From assembly GCA_041662005.1 (NCBI GenBank), contig JBAZTJ010000005.1, positions 1-44,355 of the forward strand: 44,355 bases of DNA, given 5' to 3'. Each line of letters begins with the position of its first letter. Within the stretch, counting starts at the first letter, position 1. The position numbers and the translations under genes are program-made. The DNA comes from DATHXC01 sp041662005 (GTDB lineage Bacteria > Pseudomonadota > Gammaproteobacteria > Burkholderiales > Methylophilaceae). Shown piece by piece: positions 38,389 through 44,355 of this stretch. Under the pieces are notes generated by a model, which was not told the DNA's origin, ran no database searches, and saw only the letters and a program-made list of their open reading frames with translations.

Positions 38389-38406
38389 AGTCTCAATTCG
38401 TAGACG
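38389..38406. promoter_or_regulatory. Second, imperfect GlrR-type site next to the glrR stop codon
   Basis: AGTC (38389-38392), 10 bp, then GACG (38403-38406): GTC-N10-GAC is kept, with the outer base changed in both half-sites. Its centre is 65 bp, about six helical turns, from the perfect site. It ends directly beside the glrR stop (38407-38409). Multiple sites are usual for GlrR-type activators. Confidence 0.5.
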
Positions 38407-39795
38407 TCAGATAGACGGAGCATCTTCCTTGAATAATGCAGGGGTGAGTTGATGGCGTTGCAATAGCTTGTAAAACTCAGTGCGGTTACGCTGGGCAAGG
38501 CGCGCGGCCTGGCTGACACTGCCATTAGTTGCCTTGAGTAACTTGACCAGATAGTCGCGTTCGAAGTTCTTACGTGCGATTTCAAAAGGCACTATACCGC
38601 CAATATCATCTTGTAATGCTTTTTGCACTTGTGACACAGACACGAGCGGAGTTGTAGACAGGACTACCGTCTGTTCAACGATATTCTGCAGCTGCCGTAC
38701 GTTACCGGGCCAGGGGGCAGAGATGAGCAGCTCCATGGCATCTGGCGCAAAACCGTTAAGGTTTTTATTATATTTCCGGCTTAAATAGTGCAGGAAGTTA
38801 TTAGCCAGCAAGGGAATATCCTCGCGCCGCTCAGCCAGGGACGGTATTGCCAGGCCCACCACATTAATGCGGTAGTAAAGATCCTCACGAAAACGGCCGG
38901 CTTTCATTTCCTCGGCCAGGTTGCGGTGGGTCGCAGAAATCACGCGTACATCGATTTCCACGTTGTGATTAGAGCCTACAGGCCGTATCGCCCTTTCCTG
39001 CAAGGCACGTAACAATTTAACCTGTAGCGGCATAGGCATATCACCTATTTCATCCAGGAACAGGGTGCCGCCATGGGCGCTTTGAAATAGCCCCTTATGA
39101 TCACGTATCGCCCCGGTGAATGCGCCTTTGCTATGGCCAAACAGTTCAGATTCCAGCAATGCTTCAGGTATGGCGCCGCAATTGATGGCAATGAAGGGGT
39201 AATCTCTACGTGGGCTTGCTTTGTGGATAGCGCGCGCCAGAAGCTCTTTCCCGGAACCGCTTTCGCCCTGTATGAACACGCTGGCATCGGAAATGGCCAT
39301 CAGCTTGGCTTGCCCCAATAAGTTTTCCATTTGAGGGCTGCGGGTAATGATCTCTGCGCGCCATTCATCGTCTTCACCAGGGTTGATCAGTGAGCTGTTG
39401 CTGGAGCCCATACGCAATGCGGCCTCGACCTGCTGTAGCAATGACTTGCTGTCGAAAGGCTTGGTCAGAAAGCCGAACACGCCGCGCTGGGTAGCCTCTA
39501 CTGCCTCCGGGATCGAGCCGTGGGCGGTGAGCATAATGACAGGCAAGGCAGGGTCGCTTTTATGGATGGCATCAAACAAGGCTAGCCCATCCATACCGGG
39601 CATGCGCAAGTCGCTGATAACTAGGGCAGGGCGATTGACGGCGATTTGCGTCAGCGCTTCTTCACCGCTACTGGCCGAGGTAACATGGTAGCCTGCAGCA
39701 TGCAGCCGCATCTCCAGCAATCTTAATATGTCGGGATCGTCGTCGACGGTCAGTATCCTGGCGGCGGATAGTGGTGCTGATAAAGCAGAGTTCAT
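38407..39795 (-). CDS. glrR: Sigma-54-dependent response regulator GlrR (QseF)
   Basis: A 462-residue enhancer-binding activator. The receiver domain has the phospho-acceptor Asp62 in ISDLRMPG and the TKPFD lysine loop (111-115). The AAA+ domain has Walker A GESGSGKE (177-184), the sigma-54 contact loop GAFTGA (224-229) and Walker B TLFLDEIGD (244-252). A C-terminal helix-turn-helix lies at about 430-455 (VSQAARLAQRNRTEFYKLL). All parts needed for sigma-54 activation are intact. Its start overlaps the stop of the QseG-like gene (TAATG). In E. coli GlrR activates glmY and rpoE; here a matching operator and a sigma-54 promoter lie directly downstream. Confidence 0.9.
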   Translation of the reverse strand: MNSALSAPLSAARILTVDDDPDILRLLEMRLHAAGYHVTSASSGEEALTQIAVNRPALVISDLRMPGMDGLALFDAIHKSDPALPVIMLTAHGSIPEAVEATQRGVFGFLTKPFDSKSLLQQVEAALRMGSSNSSLINPGEDDEWRAEIITRSPQMENLLGQAKLMAISDASVFIQGESGSGKELLARAIHKASPRRDYPFIAINCGAIPEALLESELFGHSKGAFTGAIRDHKGLFQSAHGGTLFLDEIGDMPMPLQVKLLRALQERAIRPVGSNHNVEIDVRVISATHRNLAEEMKAGRFREDLYYRINVVGLAIPSLAERREDIPLLANNFLHYLSRKYNKNLNGFAPDAMELLISAPWPGNVRQLQNIVEQTVVLSTTPLVSVSQVQKALQDDIGGIVPFEIARKNFERDYLVKLLKATNGSVSQAARLAQRNRTEFYKLLQRHQLTPALFKEDAPSI

Positions 39796-40358
39796 TAGTT
39801 ATTTCCTTGACCGCGGTCTGTCATTGTTTTTTCTATGTTCTTCAATTCATCAAGCTTTCTTTGCAGGTTATCTACCTTCTGCTGGGCCGTTTCGGCTTTC
39901 ACCTGCAGGTTTTCACTACGCTTCTGTTCGTCCCGGGCTTTCTGGGCAAGCTTGGCGGTATCTGCAATGTAGTCGCGTAACAGATTAGCCAGCAGTTTGC
40001 GTTCGGCGCCAAGTGATGGTTCGCGAACCAAATCATCAAGCAAGGCTTGTGCCTTGTTGAAGTCTTTAACTTTGCTATTGGGCAATCCATATAGCAGACC
40101 AAGTTTCATGCGGGTATCTATATCTTGCCGGTTGGCACTTAAGGTCTGAGTCAGTTCAGATAGTTCTTTTTTCTGGGTATCGCCAGATGTAGCCAGCATA
40201 TTTGCGGCATATTCCAGTATGGATGCTTTACGCTGTTCATGCTCAATGGGTTCGCTCATCGTCACCGCAGGCTTGGGTTTGGCAGTTGCGCATGCCCCCA
40301 ATGATAGTGCCAGTAAAACGACAGAGAGGATGTTTAGTGTTTTATGTGGATTGCTCAT
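39795..40358 (-). CDS. qseG: QseG-like outer membrane lipoprotein
   Basis: A 187-residue lipoprotein with the lipobox LSLGAC and lipidated Cys23 after a hydrophobic signal (9-20). The mature part is helical, with a TPR-like centre (DTRMKLGLLYGLP) and a long coiled coil near 130-180 (AQKARDEQKRSENLQVKAET). By position between a GlrK-type kinase and a GlrR-type regulator it corresponds to QseG, which in E. coli binds and stimulates the kinase QseE/GlrK from the outer membrane. Sequence similarity could not be measured, so the name rests on topology and context. The start at 40358 overlaps the kinase gene by 17 nt. Confidence 0.72.
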   Translation of the reverse strand: MSNPHKTLNILSVVLLALSLGACATAKPKPAVTMSEPIEHEQRKASILEYAANMLATSGDTQKKELSELTQTLSANRQDIDTRMKLGLLYGLPNSKVKDFNKAQALLDDLVREPSLGAERKLLANLLRDYIADTAKLAQKARDEQKRSENLQVKAETAQQKVDNLQRKLDELKNIEKTMTDRGQGNN

Positions 40359-41823
40359 GACTGTTCTCGTCTCGCTTGCTTGATACAAAAGGTAGCCTTA
40401 CACGGAAATGGGCGCCAAAATCAGAAGGAACCAAGGATATTTCACCCCCGTGCGCATCTACATATTCCTTGGCGATTGAGAGCCCCAGTCCGCTGCCGCT
40501 TACCAGGCTTTCATACACGGCACTGCCTCGATAGAATGGGTCAAATAACCTGGCCTTATCAGAAGCCATGACACCAGGGCCATCATCATATATTTCAATG
40601 ACAGCATTCTCATGTTGTCGATAAATGCGTAGATTGATCACGCCAGTTTGCGAGGTGTATTTAATGGCATTTGAAATCAAGTTATCAATTACCGTGTGGA
40701 TTTTTTCATCATCGCAAATGAGATGGATAGCCTGTAAATCCGATTTAACGGATATCTTCTTACTGTCCAGCGTGAGTGCATAAGTGGAAAGAATATTGTG
40801 CATCAGATCGGATAGCAGCACATTACTCAGCCTGAGTTGTGGTTTCTTGAATTGGACAGAGGTGTAGTGCAGCAGGTTCTCTATCATTTTCTGCAAACGT
40901 AAACTACTCTCACGCAGGATATTGGTGATTTCCTTTTGCTGCGGGGATAGTGTTCCCCCGACTTCGTCGCTCAGCAGTTCGCTTCCCTGGCGGATAGCGG
41001 TCAACGGAGTTTTTAATTCGTGCGAAATGTGCCTCAGAAAGCGTTGTTTTTCCTGCTCTACCGCTTGTAGCTGACTGCGTAACCAGTCTAGCCGCTCGCC
41101 CAAGATACGCATATCACCGGGTCCGTCTATACTGATTTGATCGTCGTAATTACCTTCTCCCAGATGCTTGATGGCTTCGTCCATGCGGCGAATAGGCTTG
41201 GCTACCAGGTAGGTGATGATCATGGCCACAAAGAAGCCCACCGGGACTAGCGTCAGGGTCTGCCAGAACAATACCTTTTGCGTGCGTTCAGCATTTTCTG
41301 CCAGCGAGGCCGACTCGCGGTCGATCAGCCGGTTATTTTCTGCCAGTATGTTTTGCGCCTTGCCGGATAGGTCCTTAAATCTTCCGATAACGCCAATATC
41401 CAGGCCATTGTCGGTTAAGTTATTGTCGGCAGTGGTCTCTATGCTCTTGTTCTTGAGCTCTTCAAATAGCGTAGTTTCCTCTTTGCTCAGGTTGCTTAAC
41501 TCTGAGCGTTGCTGCTGGCTTAATGGCAGTCTGGCCAGCTCTTTAATGCTGGTGGTGAATTTTTGATGGGCCAGGCCATAGTTTTCCAGCAGCAGGGCGT
41601 CGTGCAATACAAAGTACTGGCGAGCACTGCGTTCCATCAGGTTGAGTTGCTCCACTAATACGCGGCTGGAGCGAGTGGCCTGCACTGCCTGTGCGACAGT
41701 GCTGCGGCTTTGATCAGCGAGCCTGTCCACATAGACTGCAGCGTTGCCGAAGGCAAATAGCAAAGGCAGCATGGCCAGGGCAAAACCGAACAGTAGTAAC
41801 TTTAAAAATGATTTTGGGTACAT
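40342..41823 (-). CDS. glrK: Sensor histidine kinase GlrK (QseE)
   Basis: A 493-residue inner-membrane kinase. The first membrane helix lies at about 8-30, a periplasmic helical sensor of about 150 residues with long coiled segments follows, and the second helix is at about 184-207. Then come a HAMP domain (KPIRRMDEAIKHLGEGNYDD), the phospho-acceptor His268 in ISHELKTPLTA, and the catalytic domain with the N box DNLISNAIKYT, DDGPGV and GSGLGLSIAKEY. It phosphorylates GlrR (inference from family and operon). The ATG at 41823 gives an N terminus typical of the family; an ATG at 41883 would add 20 residues and overlap the folA promoter area. The gene is divergent from folA. Confidence 0.87.
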   Translation of the reverse strand: MYPKSFLKLLLFGFALAMLPLLFAFGNAAVYVDRLADQSRSTVAQAVQATRSSRVLVEQLNLMERSARQYFVLHDALLLENYGLAHQKFTTSIKELARLPLSQQQRSELSNLSKEETTLFEELKNKSIETTADNNLTDNGLDIGVIGRFKDLSGKAQNILAENNRLIDRESASLAENAERTQKVLFWQTLTLVPVGFFVAMIITYLVAKPIRRMDEAIKHLGEGNYDDQISIDGPGDMRILGERLDWLRSQLQAVEQEKQRFLRHISHELKTPLTAIRQGSELLSDEVGGTLSPQQKEITNILRESSLRLQKMIENLLHYTSVQFKKPQLRLSNVLLSDLMHNILSTYALTLDSKKISVKSDLQAIHLICDDEKIHTVIDNLISNAIKYTSQTGVINLRIYRQHENAVIEIYDDGPGVMASDKARLFDPFYRGSAVYESLVSGSGLGLSIAKEYVDAHGGEISLVPSDFGAHFRVRLPFVSSKRDENSHEQST

Positions 41824-41885
41824 GGATAGCAAGTCTTTATCGGATACGCCTTTATTTACTAGCCCCAATATTAACAACTGCAAAG

Positions 41886-41891
41886 TATAAT
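41886..41891 (+). promoter_or_regulatory. Consensus -10 element (TATAAT) just before folA
   Basis: A perfect TATAAT lies only 6 bp before the folA ATG, so transcription from it would begin at or next to the start codon and give a leaderless mRNA. No convincing -35 is found at 16-18 bp upstream, so the match may be chance. Confidence 0.35.
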
Positions 41892-41897
41892 AGGCTA

Positions 41898-42377
41898 ATG
41901 ACTTCTTTAGCTCTTATTGTGGCCGTAGCACAGCATGGTGTGATAGGCAAAAACAACACACTTCCCTGGCATCTTCCTGAAGATTTAAAGCGATTCCGCG
42001 CTTTGACCATGGGCCATCATATCATCATGGGCCGCAAAACCTATGAATCCTTGGGTCGATTGCTGCCGGGTCGCACTACTGTAATTGTGACCCGTAACCG
42101 TCAATATTCGGTAGCAGGCGCACTTATTGCACACACCCTGCAGGATGCAATCCAACTTTGTGGCGATGACCCCGAAGTGTTCCTGATTGGTGGTGCCGAG
42201 CTGTTTGCAGATGGGCTGAAGCTGGCAGATACGCTCTACCTTACCACGATAGATGCAGAGTATGAGGGCGATGTATTTTTCCCTCAATTCGATGCGGATG
42301 CCTGGCAGGAGATCTCGCGTGAAGCCCACACCAGTAGCAATGGGCTGGCATTCAGCTACATTACCTACACTAGGTAA
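41898..42377 (+). CDS. folA: Dihydrofolate reductase
   Basis: A 159-residue enzyme that reduces dihydrofolate with NADPH, replenishing the tetrahydrofolate pool consumed by thymidylate synthase. Landmarks are ALIVAVAQHGVIGKNNTLPWHLPEDLKRF (substrate and Met20-type loop, split here into adjacent blocks), MGRKTYESLGRLLPGR (cofactor) and FLIGGAELFADGL. The start at 41898 gives the family N terminus; the frame is open back to 41691 but that stretch lies opposite the glrK gene and is not coding on this strand. A terminator follows 6 bp after the stop. Confidence 0.95.
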   Translation: MTSLALIVAVAQHGVIGKNNTLPWHLPEDLKRFRALTMGHHIIMGRKTYESLGRLLPGRTTVIVTRNRQYSVAGALIAHTLQDAIQLCGDDPEVFLIGGAELFADGLKLADTLYLTTIDAEYEGDVFFPQFDADAWQEISREAHTSSNGLAFSYITYTR

Positions 42378-42382
42378 GCTCA

Positions 42383-42418
42383 CAAAAGGCTGGTTCAAGA
42401 CCAGCCTTTTGTTTTATT
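42383..42418 (+). terminator. Rho-independent terminator after folA
   Basis: CAAAAGGCTGG (42383-42393), a 7-nt loop and CCAGCCTTTTG (42401-42411) form an 11-bp perfect stem, followed by TTTTATTT. It sits between folA and the convergent decarboxylase gene, and may also weakly stop transcription from the minus side. Confidence 0.9.
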
Positions 42419-42432
42419 TCTCGCCTAGCTAC

Positions 42433-44355
42433 TTACTGCGCGACACAATCCACGTAATAAGTCGATTTACCATCTACCATCTGCTTTACCAGGCCGTGGA
42501 CATCGGTTTCAAACCCTGGGAAGCGCTCGTTGAATTCACGGGCGAATTTCAAGTAGTTGACGATGATCCTGTTAAATTGCTCGCCCGGGATCAATAGCGG
42601 AATACCAGGTGGGTAAGGCGTCAGCAACACCGCTGTAATGCGGCCTTCCAGCTCATCAATCAGCACACGGTCGATTTCTCTATGCGCCATTTTGGCAAAA
42701 GCGTCAGTCGGCTTCATCGCAGGCACCATGTCGGACAGGTACATCTCCGTGGTCAGGCGAGCAACATCATTCGCTTTGTAGATCTCATGAATCTGTGTGC
42801 ACAGGTCTTTGAGGCCGGTATGTTCATAGCGCGGCTGTTTGAGCACAAACTCAGGCAATACTTTCCACAGTGGCTGATTCTTGTCGTAGTCATCCTTGAA
42901 CTGCTGCAAGGCAGCGACCATGGTATTCCAGCGGCCCTTGGTAATGCCTATGGTGAACATGATAAAGAATGAGTACAAACCGGTTTTCTCGACGATAACG
43001 CCATGCTCAGCCAGGTATTTGGTCACAATAGCTGCAGGGATTCCGAACACCTCAGAGAAGTCGCCATCCACATCCAGGCCGGGGGTAATGATAGTAGCCT
43101 TGATCGGATCCAGCATGTTGAAGCCCTCAGCCAGATTGCCAAAGCCGTGCCAGCGTTCGCCAGCTTTCAGCATCCATGCGGCACGCTCCTCTATGCCTTC
43201 TTCCGACAGGTCATCCGGCCCCCACACCTTAAACCACCAGTCTGCGCCCCATTCCTCATCCACCTTGCGCATGGCACGGCGGAAATCCAGGGCTTCCATG
43301 ATGGACTCTTCCACCAGGGCGGTGCCGCCTGGGGCTTCCATCATGGCGGCTGCGACGTCACAGCTGGCAATAATGGAGTATTGCGGGCTGGTGGAGGTGT
43401 GCATCAAATAGGCTTCATTGAATACATCACGGTCCAGCTGGATACCTTCGGCATTCTGTACCAGAATCTGCGAGGCCTGGCTCAGGCCTGCCAGTAGTTT
43501 ATGTGTAGATTGGGTAGAAAATATCATCGACTCTTTGCAGCGCGGACGATCGGCGCCGATTGCGTGATAGTCACCGTAGAAGTCATGGAAGGTGGCATGC
43601 GGCAACCACGCTTCGTCGAAATGCAGGGTGTCGATCTTGCCATCCAGCATTTCCTTGATTTCTTCTACGTTGTACAACACGCCATCGTACGTCGATTGTG
43701 TAATTGTCAGTACGCGTGGCTTAGCATTCTTGTCGGTCGCAAACGGGTTGCGTTCGATTTTCTTCTTGATGTTTTCCCACTCAAATTCCTCTTTGGGAAT
43801 TGGGCCGATAATGCCGAAGTGGTTGCGCGTTGGCATCAGGAATACCGGAATGGCGCCGGTCATGATGATGGAATGCAGCACGGATTTATGGCAGTTACGG
43901 TCAACCACCACAATGTCACCCGGCGCAACCGTAGAGTTCCAGACGATCTTGTTGGAGGTAGAGGTGCCGTTGGTAACGAAATACAGGTGGTCGCAGTTGT
44001 AAATACGCGCAGCATTGCGTTCGGAGGCGGCTACCGGGCCGGTGTGGTCCAGCAGTTGGCCTAGTTCATCTACGGCATTGCAGACGTCAGCACGTAACAT
44101 GGTTTCGCCAAAGAACTGGTGGAACATCTGGCCCACGGGTGATTTCAGAAAAGCCACGCCACCGGAGTGGCCTGGGCAATGCCAGGAGTAAGAGCCATCC
44201 GCTGCGTAGTGCACCAGGGCGCGAAAGAACGGCGGTGGCAGGCTATCCAGGTAGGTGCGGGCCTCACGCAGGATATAACGCGCTACGAATTCCGGCGTAT
44301 CTTCATACATATGGATGAAGCCGTTGAGTTCACGCAGAATCTCATTGGGGATATG
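42433..44355 (-). CDS. Orn/Lys/Arg decarboxylase (PLP, fold I), N terminus outside the window
   Basis: At least 640 residues are visible; the frame is still open at the window end, so the wing domain and start codon are missing. It is a PLP-dependent basic amino acid decarboxylase of the AdiA/LdcI/SpeF family: WHCPGHSGGVAFLKSP, THFVTNGTSTSNKI-like region, the LHFDEAWLPHATFH motif, and the PLP lysine in STQSTHKLLAGLSQASQ, then the C-terminal TPYPPGIPLLIPGE. It would make agmatine, cadaverine or putrescine from arginine, lysine or ornithine. The substrate cannot be assigned with certainty; arginine or ornithine for polyamine synthesis seems most likely. It converges with folA, with a terminator in between. 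Confidence 0.87.
   Translation of the reverse strand, partial: HIPNEILRELNGFIHMYEDTPEFVARYILREARTYLDSLPPPFFRALVHYAADGSYSWHCPGHSGGVAFLKSPVGQMFHQFFGETMLRADVCNAVDELGQLLDHTGPVAASERNAARIYNCDHLYFVTNGTSTSNKIVWNSTVAPGDIVVVDRNCHKSVLHSIIMTGAIPVFLMPTRNHFGIIGPIPKEEFEWENIKKKIERNPFATDKNAKPRVLTITQSTYDGVLYNVEEIKEMLDGKIDTLHFDEAWLPHATFHDFYGDYHAIGADRPRCKESMIFSTQSTHKLLAGLSQASQILVQNAEGIQLDRDVFNEAYLMHTSTSPQYSIIASCDVAAAMMEAPGGTALVEESIMEALDFRRAMRKVDEEWGADWWFKVWGPDDLSEEGIEERAAWMLKAGERWHGFGNLAEGFNMLDPIKATIITPGLDVDGDFSEVFGIPAAIVTKYLAEHGVIVEKTGLYSFFIMFTIGITKGRWNTMVAALQQFKDDYDKNQPLWKVLPEFVLKQPRYEHTGLKDLCTQIHEIYKANDVARLTTEMYLSDMVPAMKPTDAFAKMAHREIDRVLIDELEGRITAVLLTPYPPGIPLLIPGEQFNRIIVNYLKFAREFNERFPGFETDVHGLVKQMVDGKSTYYVDCVAQ

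Noticed and set aside
41691..41897. Extended N terminus for folA
   Set aside because: The extra 69 codons lie opposite the glrK coding region, and dihydrofolate reductase begins naturally at the ATG at 41898.
1..44355. Insertion sequences, prophage, CRISPR arrays or toxin-antitoxin loci
   Set aside because: No transposase, integrase, regularly spaced repeat or toxin-antitoxin gene pair was recognised anywhere on either strand.

Overview
The window looks like a chromosomal segment of a methylotrophic betaproteobacterium, most likely family Methylophilaceae. This is inferred from protein content: an mxaRSACKL-type methanol dehydrogenase maturation cluster, single-copy biosynthetic genes of betaproteobacterial type, a PEP-CTERM protein and moderate GC. 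No rRNA, transposase, phage gene or CRISPR array was seen. Gene density is very high and the window reads as core genome, with a few small lineage-specific genes.

Layout. 1-5.8 kb: 5' part of a tRNA-Lys(CUU) on the minus strand, then pgm, a secreted protein with four EF-hands, a divergent GAPDH-family dehydrogenase, an inner-membrane aspartic protease and algC. 5.8-8.1 kb (minus): YheT-type hydrolase, iscX and an Old Yellow Enzyme. 8.5-12.9 kb (plus): glyA, a TfoX C-terminal domain protein, nrdR, a BamE-like membrane protein, ribD and tatD. 12.9-13.1 kb: an AT-rich gap with three DnaA-box-like 9-mers. 13.1-14.9 kb: mtnA and a class II aldolase that together suggest a methylthioadenosine DHAP shunt. 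14.9-16.4 kb: a PEP-CTERM esterase-like protein. 16.6-22.1 kb: pyrG, kdsA, eno, ftsB and a membrane diguanylate cyclase. 22.2-23.7 kb: ygfZ and a ygfX-like gene. 23.7-29.2 kb (minus): mxaR-S-A-C-K-L, in which mxaA is broken by one in-frame TAA. 29.4-31.6 kb: fabA-fabB and a Mth938-like gene. 31.7-36.9 kb: alaA, a GNAT gene, hom, thrC and thyA. 36.9-41.8 kb (minus): two paralogous small membrane proteins, a secreted two-EF-hand protein and a GlrR/QseG/GlrK three-gene operon. 41.9-44.4 kb: folA and an incomplete Orn/Lys/Arg decarboxylase.

The most interesting signal lies between glrR and the two-EF-hand gene. On the minus strand there is a near-ideal sigma-54 promoter (38243-38259) reading into the EF-hand gene. 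About 75 bp further upstream is a perfect TGTC-N10-GACA site (38324-38341) inside an 11-bp inverted repeat, and a second, imperfect site abuts the glrR stop codon. This is the operator consensus known for enterobacterial GlrR. It suggests that GlrK/QseG/GlrR directly drives an adjacent two-gene operon, a secreted EF-hand protein plus a single-pass membrane protein, that ends at a strong terminator. Other points for follow-up are the nonsense codon in mxaA, the DnaA-box cluster far from any dnaA gene, the mtnA-aldolase pair, an internally duplicated four-EF-hand protein and an orphan minus-strand terminator upstream of glyA.
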